A DNA stretch of 8,314 nt from NCBI GenBank assembly GCA_964485635.1, contig CAZAJS010000056.1, forward strand, positions 1 to 8,314, in the 5' to 3' direction. The notes beneath the pieces are model-generated. The model ran no database searches. It was not told the origin of the DNA and saw only the letters and a list, made by a program, of their open reading frames with translations. Made by a program: the position numbers and the translations under genes. The stretch is from CAZAJS01 sp964485635. GTDB taxonomy: Bacteria; Pseudomonadota; Gammaproteobacteria; Francisellales; Francisellaceae. Positions 1 through 6,257 of this stretch are shown here, piece after piece (within the stretch, counting starts at the first letter, position 1; every line of letters begins with the position of its first letter).

Positions 1-313
1 TCATTAACCCAATATTGCCCTCTTGGATTAAATCAGTCATAGGCAAACCATAACCTGCAAATCCTCTGGCCACTTTGACAACAAACCTTAAATGCGACAA
101 AATTAGTCGTTGCGCTGCTTGTAAGTCATTTTGATAACGCAATTTCTCGGCAAGTTCTTTTTCTTCCCCTTCTTTGAGCATCGGAACTTTATTGACATAC
201 TGAATATACTCATTTAATGACTGGCTGTCTGATAATGTTGGTAATGCGGGTAATTGTGTTTGTTGTTGATTCGTGATCAAAGAAGGTTTTTTGTCATCCG
301 TTTTTTTTCCCAT
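1..313 (-). CDS. rpoH: RNA polymerase heat-shock sigma factor RpoH (sigma-32), N-terminal part, cut by the window edge
   Basis: This gene encodes the alternative sigma factor that directs RNA polymerase to heat-shock promoters. Only the first 104 codons are inside the window; the rest lies beyond the left edge. After about 31 polar, Gln-rich residues, region 1.2 and the start of region 2 are readable. Residues 32-64 (LNEYIQYVN, then PMLKEGEEKELAEKL) and residues 70-104 (LILSHLRFVV, then GYGLPMTDLIQEGNIGLM) follow E. coli RpoH closely, more so than RpoD or RpoS. The ATG at 313 is preceded by an AAGGA 10 nt upstream. The N-terminal tail is about 15 residues longer than in E. coli. The gene starts 25 nt after the DAHP synthase stop on the same strand, so co-transcription is likely. 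The DNA-binding regions 3 and 4 cannot be seen. Confidence 0.93.
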   Translation of the reverse strand, partial: MGKKTDDKKPSLITNQQQTQLPALPTLSDSQSLNEYIQYVNKVPMLKEGEEKELAEKLRYQNDLQAAQRLILSHLRFVVKVARGFAGYGLPMTDLIQEGNIGLM

Positions 314-338
314 GCGTCAACTAATCCTTTTAACCTGA

Positions 339-1370
339 TTATTGTTTCAAACGATATTGCAACGCTTTTGCAATCTGATTAAGAATCTGTGTTGTATCAT
401 CCCAACTCAAACACGGATCGGTAATGCTTTTTCCGTATACTAATGCCTTAGGCTCTGTCAGCGCTTGAGCCCCATCTGTTAAATGGCTTTCGAGCATTAA
501 ACCCATTAAGACACCATTTAAAAAGCTTGGCTGTCCAAGCAATGCCTGAACAACTTTCGTTTGCTGACGGTGATCTCCTTGAGCATTGCCATGGCTACAG
601 TCAACCATGATTTTATTGGGGATTTGACAACTTTGTAATTGCTGATCAACCCATTCCATGGTCATTTGGTCATAATTGATTTGTTGTCCACCACCTCTTA
701 AAATTAAATGGGGTGCCGGATTGCCTAATGTTTGCTGCATAACCGGTTGACCCGTTTCATTAATCGTCGTAAAGCATTGAGCATCTTGAACCGCTTTCAT
801 CGCGTTAATCGCTGGTTGGATATGGCCCATTGTTGTATTTTTTAACCCAACAGGGCAAGCAAGACTTGAAGCTAATTCACGATGAATTTGACTCTCAACA
901 GTTCGAGCACCAATGGCACCCCAAACAATGAGGTCTTGTAGATAAGGAACCACTAATGGGTCTAAAAACTCTGTTCCACAACTAATCCCCATGTCATTTA
1001 GCTGACATAGTAATTCACGTGCCTGATAAATGCCTTTAACAATATCATAAGTCCCATTTAAGTTTGGATCACGTAACAAACCTTTCCAGCCTGTCGTCGT
1101 GCGTGGCTTTTCAAAATAAACCCGCATCACTAACACTAAATGGGATAAATTAGCTTGTGCTTGCCATTGTTTTAAGCGCCGTGCATAATCAAGCGCTGCC
1201 TGCGGATCATGCATTGAGCAAGGGCCAAGTACTACGATAAAATTTTGTCGTTGATTTTGAATAATTTGAATAATTCGTTGCCGATTGTCATGCACATGTT
1301 GTGCCATTTTTTCAGAACAAGGCAAAGCATCAAATAATGTTTGCGGCGTGGGTAAAAGTTGCTGTTTCAT
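339..1370 (-). CDS. aroG: Type I 3-deoxy-7-phosphoheptulonate (DAHP) synthase
   Basis: The enzyme condenses phosphoenolpyruvate and erythrose 4-phosphate to DAHP, the first step of the shikimate pathway, in the cytoplasm. The 343-residue length matches the AroF/G/H family. By alignment from memory with E. coli AroG, the metal ligands are all present: Cys51 (GPCSMHD), His260 (DCSHGN), Glu294 (LESHL) and Asp318 (SITDPC). Substrate-binding Arg83, Lys88, Lys177 and Arg225 are also kept. Which isozyme it is remains unclear. Stretches such as DPNLNG and SITDPCLSWDDT recall Trp-sensitive AroH, while positions matching AroG Pro150 and Ser180 are Val141 and Ala171. The usual KNGTDG loop reads KNTTMG (177-182). 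No good Shine-Dalgarno precedes the ATG at 1370; a hairpin ends 12 nt upstream instead. rpoH follows after 25 nt. The symbol is used for the family, not as an isozyme claim. Confidence 0.95.
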   Translation of the reverse strand: MKQQLLPTPQTLFDALPCSEKMAQHVHDNRQRIIQIIQNQRQNFIVVLGPCSMHDPQAALDYARRLKQWQAQANLSHLVLVMRVYFEKPRTTTGWKGLLRDPNLNGTYDIVKGIYQARELLCQLNDMGISCGTEFLDPLVVPYLQDLIVWGAIGARTVESQIHRELASSLACPVGLKNTTMGHIQPAINAMKAVQDAQCFTTINETGQPVMQQTLGNPAPHLILRGGGQQINYDQMTMEWVDQQLQSCQIPNKIMVDCSHGNAQGDHRQQTKVVQALLGQPSFLNGVLMGLMLESHLTDGAQALTEPKALVYGKSITDPCLSWDDTTQILNQIAKALQYRLKQ

Positions 1371-1382
1371 CGTCAGTTGACT

Positions 1383-1416
1383 GCTTTAACCAAAACCAAT
1401 TTTAGATGATTAAAGC
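1383..1416 (-). promoter_or_regulatory. Hairpin in the DAHP synthase mRNA leader
   Basis: On the minus strand GCTTTAATCA (1416-1407) pairs with TGGTTAAAGC (1392-1383) to give a 10-bp stem with one G-U pair and a 14-nt loop. It ends 12 nt before the start codon at 1370, where a ribosome binding site would normally lie, and no T-run follows it, so it is not an intrinsic terminator. It may affect translation initiation of the DAHP synthase. That role is inference; only the pairing is seen. Confidence 0.4.
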
Positions 1417-1442
1417 GGCATCCTTGTTATTGTCACATTTTG

Positions 1443-1461
1443 ATTATATAAGATTGTATCA
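1443..1461 (-). promoter_or_regulatory. Candidate promoter for DAHP synthase and rpoH
   Basis: Two -10 candidates overlap on the minus strand in the gap after the BtuF-like gene. One is an extended -10, TGATACAAT (1461-1453). The other is a perfect TATAAT (1448-1443). Neither has a good -35 at 17 nt. Either would give a leader of roughly 65-75 nt that includes the hairpin at 1416-1383. The choice between them cannot be made from sequence alone. Confidence 0.5.
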
Positions 1462-1476
1462 CGTTCTGAGTACGCC

Positions 1477-2349
1477 TCAAGCAGTCTTTGCCATCACATG
1501 GCAAATCTGTCGGATTCCTTGAATTAAGTTTGGGGTTGGTTGTGAAAAAATTACTCCACCACCTTGATAAACTTGTTTTTGTTTGACGGCTTTTAATTGA
1601 TCTGAAAATTGTTGCCAACGACTGTTCCTCGTTGCTTGCAAATTTCCATTCCCTGTTAATTGAATAATCATATCCGGATTGTTTTTTAAAATAGTTGCAG
1701 TACTGACCATAAAGCTTGGCATTTTAGTCGATGCAAAAATATTTTTTCCACCACAAACCTGTACCATCTGATTTAATAAACTGGTCTGGCCAACCGTAAA
1801 CATCGGTTTTTGCGTCAATTGAATAAATACGTTTGGTTGTTGTTTGGTCTGACTCTTATTAGCAGATGTTGTGATTGATTTAAATGCCTGTTGGTATGCT
1901 TGCTGCATTTTTTTGCCAGCTGATGGTAAGTGAATCGCTTGACCAATCTGTGCAAACGTCTGACCTAGTTGAGCAATATTATCCCCTTTAAAGATTTTGA
2001 CTGGGATGCCTAACCGCTTTAGCTGATGGATCATTTTTTTTGAGATCACTTTATCCCAAGTTAAAACAAGATCTGGATGTAAACGAAGAATCGTTTTTAA
2101 ACTAATCGAGTTAAACCGACCAACACATGTATAATGTTGATAATAGTCCGGTTGCCCAGAATAACAAATCGTCCCAACAAGATCTGGGGTTGTCTGATTG
2201 TGTGGGCTCATTTTGATAAGCTGATGAACGATGTGTGTTACATTTGGTGATAAAGAAACAATACGGGTATTGCTATGAGCTAACCCAGTCAATGCTAGCC
2301 AACCTATAATGACGAAATAGCATTTATACATGCAATGCTTAACTTGCAT
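1477..2349 (-). CDS. btuF: BtuF-like periplasmic substrate-binding protein (cobalamin-type ABC importer family)
   Basis: This is a secreted binding protein of the BtuF/FecB fold that would hand its ligand to an ABC importer. The 290-residue precursor begins with a signal peptide (hydrophobic residues 11-25, likely cleavage after Ser26). No lipobox Cys is present, so the mature protein should be soluble in the periplasm. Residues 28-36 (TRIVSLSPN), 84-98 (the L..IL.L.PDLVLTW pattern) and 184-205 (the MFTVG...VCGGKNIF region) align along the length of E. coli BtuF. The disulfide pair is kept as Cys199 and Cys283. Two extra cysteines, 62 and 75, lie in the N-lobe. The permease-docking glutamates of BtuF (72 and 202 in the E. 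coli precursor) align with Lys85 and Ala218. No permease or ATPase gene is nearby, so cobalamin is the family guess and another ligand is possible. The ATG at 2349 is chosen over the one at 2331 because GAGGA sits 8 nt upstream of it. Confidence 0.72.
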   Translation of the reverse strand: MQVKHCMYKCYFVIIGWLALTGLAHSNTRIVSLSPNVTHIVHQLIKMSPHNQTTPDLVGTICYSGQPDYYQHYTCVGRFNSISLKTILRLHPDLVLTWDKVISKKMIHQLKRLGIPVKIFKGDNIAQLGQTFAQIGQAIHLPSAGKKMQQAYQQAFKSITTSANKSQTKQQPNVFIQLTQKPMFTVGQTSLLNQMVQVCGGKNIFASTKMPSFMVSTATILKNNPDMIIQLTGNGNLQATRNSRWQQFSDQLKAVKQKQVYQGGGVIFSQPTPNLIQGIRQICHVMAKTA

Positions 2350-2372
2350 TCAAATAATCCTCACTTTATGAT
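2344..2372 (+). promoter_or_regulatory. Weak candidate sigma-70 promoter for hslR
   Basis: TTGCAT (2344-2349), a 17-nt spacer and TATGAT (2367-2372) would start transcription about 24 nt before the hslR ATG. The -35 matches TTGACA at only half its positions. It overlaps the start codon of the divergent BtuF-like gene. A sigma-32 promoter, expected by analogy with E. coli hslR, is not convincing here. Confidence 0.35.
2358..2362 (-). promoter_or_regulatory. Ribosome binding site fixing the start of the BtuF-like gene
   Basis: GAGGA on the minus strand lies 8 nt before the ATG at 2349. The alternative ATG at 2331 has no such site at normal distance, so the longer signal peptide is preferred. 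Confidence 0.7.
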
Positions 2373-2402
2373 GATTTTAAATCAAACAAGATCTTTAGTC
2401 TA

Positions 2403-2786
2403 ATGGATAGTGCACGCATTGACAAATGGCTATGGGCCAGTCGATTTTTTAAAACACGTCAACTTGCACAAAAAGCGATTGAAGGTGGCAAAGTCCATTT
2501 AAATGGGCAACGTACAAAGCCTGGAAAAACTGTCAAAATCGGCGATTATCTAACCATTCGACAAGGATTTGCAGAAAAAATAATTCAAGTAGAAGCTTTA
2601 TCTGTCAAACGCGGGCCAGCCACCGTTGCGCAACGTTTATATACCGAAACCCAGCAAAGCATTAATAAACGCGAAAAAGAAACCTTACTACGCTCATATG
2701 CAACGAATATTACACCCAATCAAAAGCCGGATAAAAAGCAAAGACGACAATTAATCCGTCGTTTTAAACGGCAAGATGACGTATAA
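2403..2786 (+). CDS. hslR: Ribosome-associated heat-shock protein Hsp15
   Basis: Hsp15 is a small S4-domain RNA-binding protein. In E. coli it binds 50S subunits carrying an unreleased nascent chain and helps return them to the translation cycle. The 127 residues open with RIDKWLWASRFFKTRQLA, the S4 (alpha-L) RNA-binding motif, which runs to about residue 60 and includes IEGGKVHLNGQRTKPGK and LTIRQG. A conserved middle (RGPATVA, then Y.ET) and a basic C-terminal tail (PDKKQRRQLIRRFKR, 109-123) match E. coli HslR in order and length. The ATG at 2403 has no strong Shine-Dalgarno, but no better start fits because the S4 motif begins at residue 5. The gene diverges from the BtuF-like gene and converges with the small membrane protein gene at a 16-nt gap. 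rpoH, which controls hslR in E. coli, lies about 2 kb away. Confidence 0.93.
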   Translation: MDSARIDKWLWASRFFKTRQLAQKAIEGGKVHLNGQRTKPGKTVKIGDYLTIRQGFAEKIIQVEALSVKRGPATVAQRLYTETQQSINKREKETLLRSYATNITPNQKPDKKQRRQLIRRFKRQDDV

Positions 2787-2802
2787 TAACATGACAAACT
2801 AT

Positions 2803-2976
2803 TTATTGCCGCCACTTGTTCCAATAGCCAAATAATAATCGAATACAACGGTATCCGATCACAATGATCAATGCAGCAATTAAATAACGAACAATAAATG
2901 GTAATAAATACACAAAAAGCATGATGCCACTAATAATGCAAAAACAAATAAAAACTTCTTGCAAAAAACGTTCCAT
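2803..2976 (-). CDS. Small inner-membrane protein of unknown function, directly downstream of tyrS
   Basis: This 57-residue reading frame starts at an ATG 12 nt after the tyrS stop and has an AGGA about 10 nt upstream, so it looks like the last gene of a tyrS transcript. The protein begins MERFLQE and is then almost entirely hydrophobic. Residues 8-29 and 31-42 form either two short membrane helices split at Pro26-Arg30 or one bent segment. The end is basic and aromatic (RCIRLLFGYWNKWRQ, 43-57), as expected for a cytoplasmic tail beside the membrane. Cysteines occur at 11, 13 and 44. I do not recognise a family. The frame fills the space between tyrS and the convergent hslR almost completely, which supports it as a real gene. 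The spacing and ribosome binding site favour translation, but no function is proposed. Confidence 0.65.
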   Translation of the reverse strand: MERFLQEVFICFCIISGIMLFVYLLPFIVRYLIAALIIVIGYRCIRLLFGYWNKWRQ

Positions 2977-2988
2977 GAACAAAATTTC

Positions 2989-4230
2989 CTATTGATCCTT
3001 CTCATGTGTGCGTGATTGTTCAATGATAACACGCGCAAAACGGCGTTTACCAACTTGCAACACATGCGATGTTTGACAGTCAAATACCTGATTTTTATCT
3101 TCAACTTTTTGACCGTCAACTTTCACGGCCCCCTGTTTGATTAATCGCATGGCCTCAGAGGTACTTTTGACTAATTCTGCTTGCTTTAATAAGGTTGCAA
3201 TACCGAGTGTTGCTTGATCGCATAAAACCGTTTTTTCAGGCAAATCATCGGGTAGTTGTTTCTTTTGAAAGCGCATGGTAAAGTGCTCATAGGCTTGTTG
3301 CGCACTAGCTTGATCATAAAAACGAGCCACAATTTCTTTTGCTAAATCAACTTTCATATCACGCGGATTAGCACCGTGCTCTTTGACATCAATTTGGCGT
3401 TGCTGAATCTTGTGCATACTTTCAAAGCTTAGCAATTCATAATAACGCCACATCAATTGATCTGAAATTGACATAATTTTACCAAACATCGCATCAGGTG
3501 ACTCTTCAATGCCAATATAGTTGTTTGCTGATTTTGACATTTTTTTCACGCCATCCGTGCCTTCTAATAATGGCATTGTCAAAACAATCTGAGGGGTTTG
3601 CCCAGCTTCTTTCTGTAATTCACGCCCCATTAATAAATTAAATCGTTGATCCGTTCCGCCAATTTCAATATCTGATGCTAAGGCGACTGAATCATAACCT
3701 TGTACTAAAGGGTATAAAAACTCATGAATTGCAATGGCTTGATGTGCTTGATAACGTTTATGAAAATCATCCCGTTCAAGCATTCTTGCAACCGTACTCT
3801 TTGCAGCTAATGTAATCATATCAGCTGCATTCATTTGATCAAACCAGTCACTATTATCAACCACTTGTGTGCGTTGTGGGTCTAAAATTTTAAAAACTTG
3901 ATGCTTATATGTCTCAGCATTATGTTTGACTTCTTCCGGTGTCAATGGTGGACGTGTTGTATTTTTACCACTTGGGTCACCAATCTGGGCTGTAAATCCA
4001 CCAATCACAAATTGTACGGTATGTCCCAAATCTTGTAATTGTCGTAATTTATTAAAGATAACAGTATGACCTAGGTGAATGTCGGGTGCTGTTGGGTCAC
4101 ACCCAAATTTAATGGTTAATGTTTCTTTACTCTCTAAACGTTCAATTAAGTCACTTTCGATCAAAATATCATCACAACCTCGTTTAAAAACAGCTAATGA
4201 TTGTTCAATTGATTTTTTTTGTTCTGCCAT
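2989..4230 (-). CDS. tyrS: Tyrosyl-tRNA synthetase, KMSKS (TyrZ-like) type
   Basis: The enzyme charges tRNA-Tyr with tyrosine in the cytoplasm. The 413 residues show the class I catalytic core: KFGCDPTAPDIHLGH (41-55, with the HxGH signature at 52-55), GGFTAQIGDPSGK (77-89), the tyrosine-site region around YPLVQGYDS (173-181), DIEIGGTDQRFN (187-198) and KMSKS (230-234). A C-terminal S4 RNA-binding domain follows (about 343-405, with AMRLIKQGAVKVDG). The KMSKS motif and GDPSGK loop place it in the TyrZ-like branch, as in Haemophilus or Vibrio, and not with E. coli TyrS, which has KFGKT. The ATG at 4230 has AGGA 10 nt upstream. The leader of roughly 87 nt contains a terminator-like hairpin. The small membrane protein gene follows after 12 nt. 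The extreme C-terminus (THEKDQ) looks like a non-conserved tail. Confidence 0.97.
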   Translation of the reverse strand: MAEQKKSIEQSLAVFKRGCDDILIESDLIERLESKETLTIKFGCDPTAPDIHLGHTVIFNKLRQLQDLGHTVQFVIGGFTAQIGDPSGKNTTRPPLTPEEVKHNAETYKHQVFKILDPQRTQVVDNSDWFDQMNAADMITLAAKSTVARMLERDDFHKRYQAHQAIAIHEFLYPLVQGYDSVALASDIEIGGTDQRFNLLMGRELQKEAGQTPQIVLTMPLLEGTDGVKKMSKSANNYIGIEESPDAMFGKIMSISDQLMWRYYELLSFESMHKIQQRQIDVKEHGANPRDMKVDLAKEIVARFYDQASAQQAYEHFTMRFQKKQLPDDLPEKTVLCDQATLGIATLLKQAELVKSTSEAMRLIKQGAVKVDGQKVEDKNQVFDCQTSHVLQVGKRRFARVIIEQSRTHEKDQ

Positions 4231-4252
4231 ACTTCCACAATCCTTTTATCAT

Positions 4253-4297
4253 TAAAAATAAGTGCTAAATCATTGGTGTTGTTTGAATTTTTAGCAC
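4253..4297 (-). promoter_or_regulatory. Terminator-like inverted repeat in the tyrS leader
   Basis: On the minus strand GTGCTAAA (4297-4290) is repeated inverted as TTTAGCAC (4269-4262) with 20 nt between, and TTATTTTT follows at once. It lies between the tyrS promoter candidate and the tyrS start, where a stem plus T-run could act as an attenuator. The stem is only 8 bp with a long loop, so it may equally be a protein-binding site shared with the divergent ftsI. No leader peptide rich in Tyr codons is present. Confidence 0.35.
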
Positions 4298-4323
4298 ATT
4301 AAACACGATTCAAATGGTGACAA

Positions 4324-4332
4324 ATTATATCA
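4324..4332 (-). promoter_or_regulatory. Extended -10 promoter for tyrS
   Basis: The minus strand reads TGATATAAT, a perfect TATAAT (4329-4324) with the TGn extension. The -35 region at 17 nt (TAGCAA) is poor, as is common with an extended -10. Transcription would begin near 4317 and give a leader of roughly 87 nt that includes the hairpin at 4297-4262. Confidence 0.6.
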
Positions 4333-4347
4333 GAAAATCGTAAGCTT

Positions 4348-4356
4348 TGCTATGAT
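4348..4356 (+). promoter_or_regulatory. Extended -10 promoter candidate for ftsI
   Basis: TGCTATGAT carries TATGAT (4351-4356) with a TGn extension and no good -35. Transcription would start near 4363, only about 8 nt before the ATG at 4371. Such a short leader leaves little room for a ribosome binding site, so either this promoter is not the main one or translation starts at an inner ATG (4389 or 4401). Confidence 0.4.
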
Positions 4357-4370
4357 AGGTCAAAATTTGA

Positions 4371-6161
4371 ATGCGTTTTAATATTATTATGGCACGTTAC
4401 ATGCGAAAAAAATCTCATCAAAAAAACCAAAGACCTTGGTCTTTTTATTTAATATTGACTATTTTATTAATTGTCTTAATCGCCTTAGGTTATCGACTTT
4501 TTTATCTTGAAACCATTAATCATGAATTTTTACGAGACAAAGGCTTATGGGAAAGCAGCCATGTGAATAAAGTTTACCCGCTTCGTGGCAGCATTTATGA
4601 CCGTAATGGCAAACCTTTAGCCGTGACAACCACACTTTATCAATTAATTTTTGACCCAAAAGTTTTAAAACAATACCCGGATGAATATCAAAAATTTGAT
4701 CAACTAAATATCAAAGACATTACATCACAAAAAATTAATGAAATTATTCAAAAAAATCCTGATTCTCGCTATCAAGTTGGTGGGCGCTTTTTAACACCTC
4801 AACAAGCCAATAAAATCCGTGATCAGCATATCCATGGCGTTTATCTTGAACGTCAACCCCGCTCTTATTACCCAACAGGTGAAATACTTGGTCCTTTAAT
4901 TGGATTTACAGGTTATGATAATCAAGGACAAGCGGGATTAGAACTTTCATTTAATCAAAAACTTAGCGCCCATCCTTGGCAATTTAGCAATCAGCAAGAT
5001 CTTAAAGGACAAGCTATCACTTTTTTACCTGACCAATCTGCTGAAAAACGTCAACAAGCCATTCCGGAAGATCTTAACTTAACTATTGATCGTCATATTC
5101 AAGAAATTACATATCATGCTTTAAAAAAGGGGGTTGAACATGCTCAAGGCAAATCAGGGGCTGCGGTTGTCCTGAATCCTAAAAATGGTCAAATTCTAGC
5201 GATTGCTAGTTATCCTAGTTTTAACCCTAATGTATTTGCACAACATGCTAGTCCTAATACAGCTGAGCGAGCCATGGTCCATACTGTTGAACCTGGATCA
5301 ACAATTAAACCTTTTATTATCGCTCGAGCCTTAGAAACAGACGATTATCAACCAGATACGACCATTGATACCTCGCCAGGTTATTATTACATTGGCAAAA
5401 ATAAAGTCCGCGATGACCGTAATTTTGGCAAGTTGACATTAAAAGGGATTATCCAAAAATCAAGTAATGTTGGTGTTAGTAAAGTTGCTCGAGATTTAGG
5501 GCCTGGCAAAGTTGGTGATTTTTTAGCTTCATTGGGTTTTGGACAACCAGCAACACTCGATTTTCCATCAGCAACACGTGGCTATTTGCCTAATCTAAAC
5601 CGTTTAAGTGATTTTGGTTTTGCCACAACGGCTTATGGTTATGGCATGAATACGTCAATTTTACAATTGGCTCATGCTTACTCCATTTTTGGCAATCAAG
5701 GAAAATTATGCCCGCTTTCTATTGTTAAACAACCCCAACAACCTTTTTGCCCTAACGTTATTTCACCTAAAGTCGCTGATGAAATAAAACCCATGCTTCA
5801 ATCCGTTGTTGGTCCGAAAGGAACAGGAATTTTAGCAACGATTCCTGGTTTTGCCGTTGGTGGAAAAACAGGAACTTCACACCGGTTGGCTCATGGACAT
5901 TATTTAAAAAATTCTTATAATGCCTTATTTGCGGGCATTGCCCCTTTATATCATACCAAACTTGTCATTGTTGTTTGGGTTGAAGATCCAAAGCGAAACC
6001 ATTATTATCAATATGGGGGTGTCTCAGCAGCACCAATATTTGCTGAAATTGCCAAACAATCATTACAATATCTAGGGGTTGCTTATCAGCAAAGTTTACA
6101 AAAATTTCAAGATATTCAAGGAAATCGACAATGGTTGCTACAACAAATTGAAAAAAATTAA
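4371..6161 (+). CDS. ftsI: Septal peptidoglycan transpeptidase FtsI (PBP3)
   Basis: FtsI is the division-specific class B penicillin-binding protein that crosslinks septal peptidoglycan in the periplasm. The 596 residues show a short basic cytoplasmic tail, one membrane anchor (about 24-42), the pedestal motif RGSIYDRNG (72-80) with GYDNQGQAGLEL (181-192), and the transpeptidase domain. Its motifs are intact: catalytic Ser310 in STIK (310-313), SSN (364-366) in KSSNVGVSK, and KTG (499-501). The EPGSTIKP and KSSNVGVSK contexts match E. coli FtsI and not PBP2 (MrdA). The start is uncertain among the ATGs at 4371, 4389 and 4401; the first has an AGG about 11 nt upstream. The neighbours are tyrS (divergent) and dacA, not ftsL and murE as in the usual division/cell-wall cluster. 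A second FtsI-like copy elsewhere in the genome cannot be excluded. Confidence 0.92.
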   Translation: MRFNIIMARYMRKKSHQKNQRPWSFYLILTILLIVLIALGYRLFYLETINHEFLRDKGLWESSHVNKVYPLRGSIYDRNGKPLAVTTTLYQLIFDPKVLKQYPDEYQKFDQLNIKDITSQKINEIIQKNPDSRYQVGGRFLTPQQANKIRDQHIHGVYLERQPRSYYPTGEILGPLIGFTGYDNQGQAGLELSFNQKLSAHPWQFSNQQDLKGQAITFLPDQSAEKRQQAIPEDLNLTIDRHIQEITYHALKKGVEHAQGKSGAAVVLNPKNGQILAIASYPSFNPNVFAQHASPNTAERAMVHTVEPGSTIKPFIIARALETDDYQPDTTIDTSPGYYYIGKNKVRDDRNFGKLTLKGIIQKSSNVGVSKVARDLGPGKVGDFLASLGFGQPATLDFPSATRGYLPNLNRLSDFGFATTAYGYGMNTSILQLAHAYSIFGNQGKLCPLSIVKQPQQPFCPNVISPKVADEIKPMLQSVVGPKGTGILATIPGFAVGGKTGTSHRLAHGHYLKNSYNALFAGIAPLYHTKLVIVVWVEDPKRNHYYQYGGVSAAPIFAEIAKQSLQYLGVAYQQSLQKFQDIQGNRQWLLQQIEKN

Positions 6162-6170
6162 GGCTTATTT

Positions 6171-6200
6171 TTGAATATTAGCACAAATCATCGATATAAT
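6171..6200 (+). promoter_or_regulatory. Sigma-70 promoter of dacA
   Basis: TTGAAT (6171-6176), an 18-nt spacer and a perfect TATAAT (6195-6200) lie between ftsI and dacA. Transcription should start near 6207, leaving a leader of about 55 nt. dacA can therefore be expressed independently of ftsI. No terminator is visible after ftsI, so read-through is also possible. Confidence 0.72.
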
Positions 6201-6251
6201 AGACATGAACTAGAATAACCGTTAAAGTAAAAATTAATATAAAATAGCTAT

Positions 6252-6257
6252 GAGGGA
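6252..6257 (+). promoter_or_regulatory. Ribosome binding site that decides the dacA start
   Basis: GAGGGA lies just before the ATG at 6262, with 6 nt between its GAGG core and the ATG. It lies inside the reading frame if translation is taken from the earlier ATG at 6250, which has no ribosome binding site. The start at 6262 is therefore preferred. Confidence 0.85.

Noticed and set aside
1450..1480. Resemblance of GTACTCAGAACGTGATAC (minus strand) to a TrpR operator upstream of the DAHP synthase gene
   Set aside because: The half-sites are only partly symmetrical and the central CTAG-type core is missing, so the similarity is too weak.
1433..1618. Minus-strand frame of 61 codons
   Set aside because: It overlaps the 3' end of the BtuF-like gene in another frame, has no ribosome binding site or family resemblance, and is a shadow.
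2343..2370. Sigma-32 promoter for hslR
   Set aside because: CTTGCA resembles the -35 of CTTGAA type, but no CCCATNT-like -10 lies at the right distance.
2787..2802. Bidirectional terminator between the convergent hslR and small membrane protein genes
   Set aside because: The 16-nt gap contains no stem-loop with a T-run.
2880..3119. Minus-strand frame of 79 codons with a hydrophobic, Cys-rich end
   Set aside because: It overlaps the tyrS S4 domain and the small membrane gene out of frame; its hydrophobic look comes from reading the small membrane gene in a shifted frame.
4262..4297. CIRCE-type heat-shock operator
   Set aside because: The half-sites TTAGCAC and GTGCTAA are present but in the opposite order, and the 20-nt spacer is far from the 9 nt of CIRCE.
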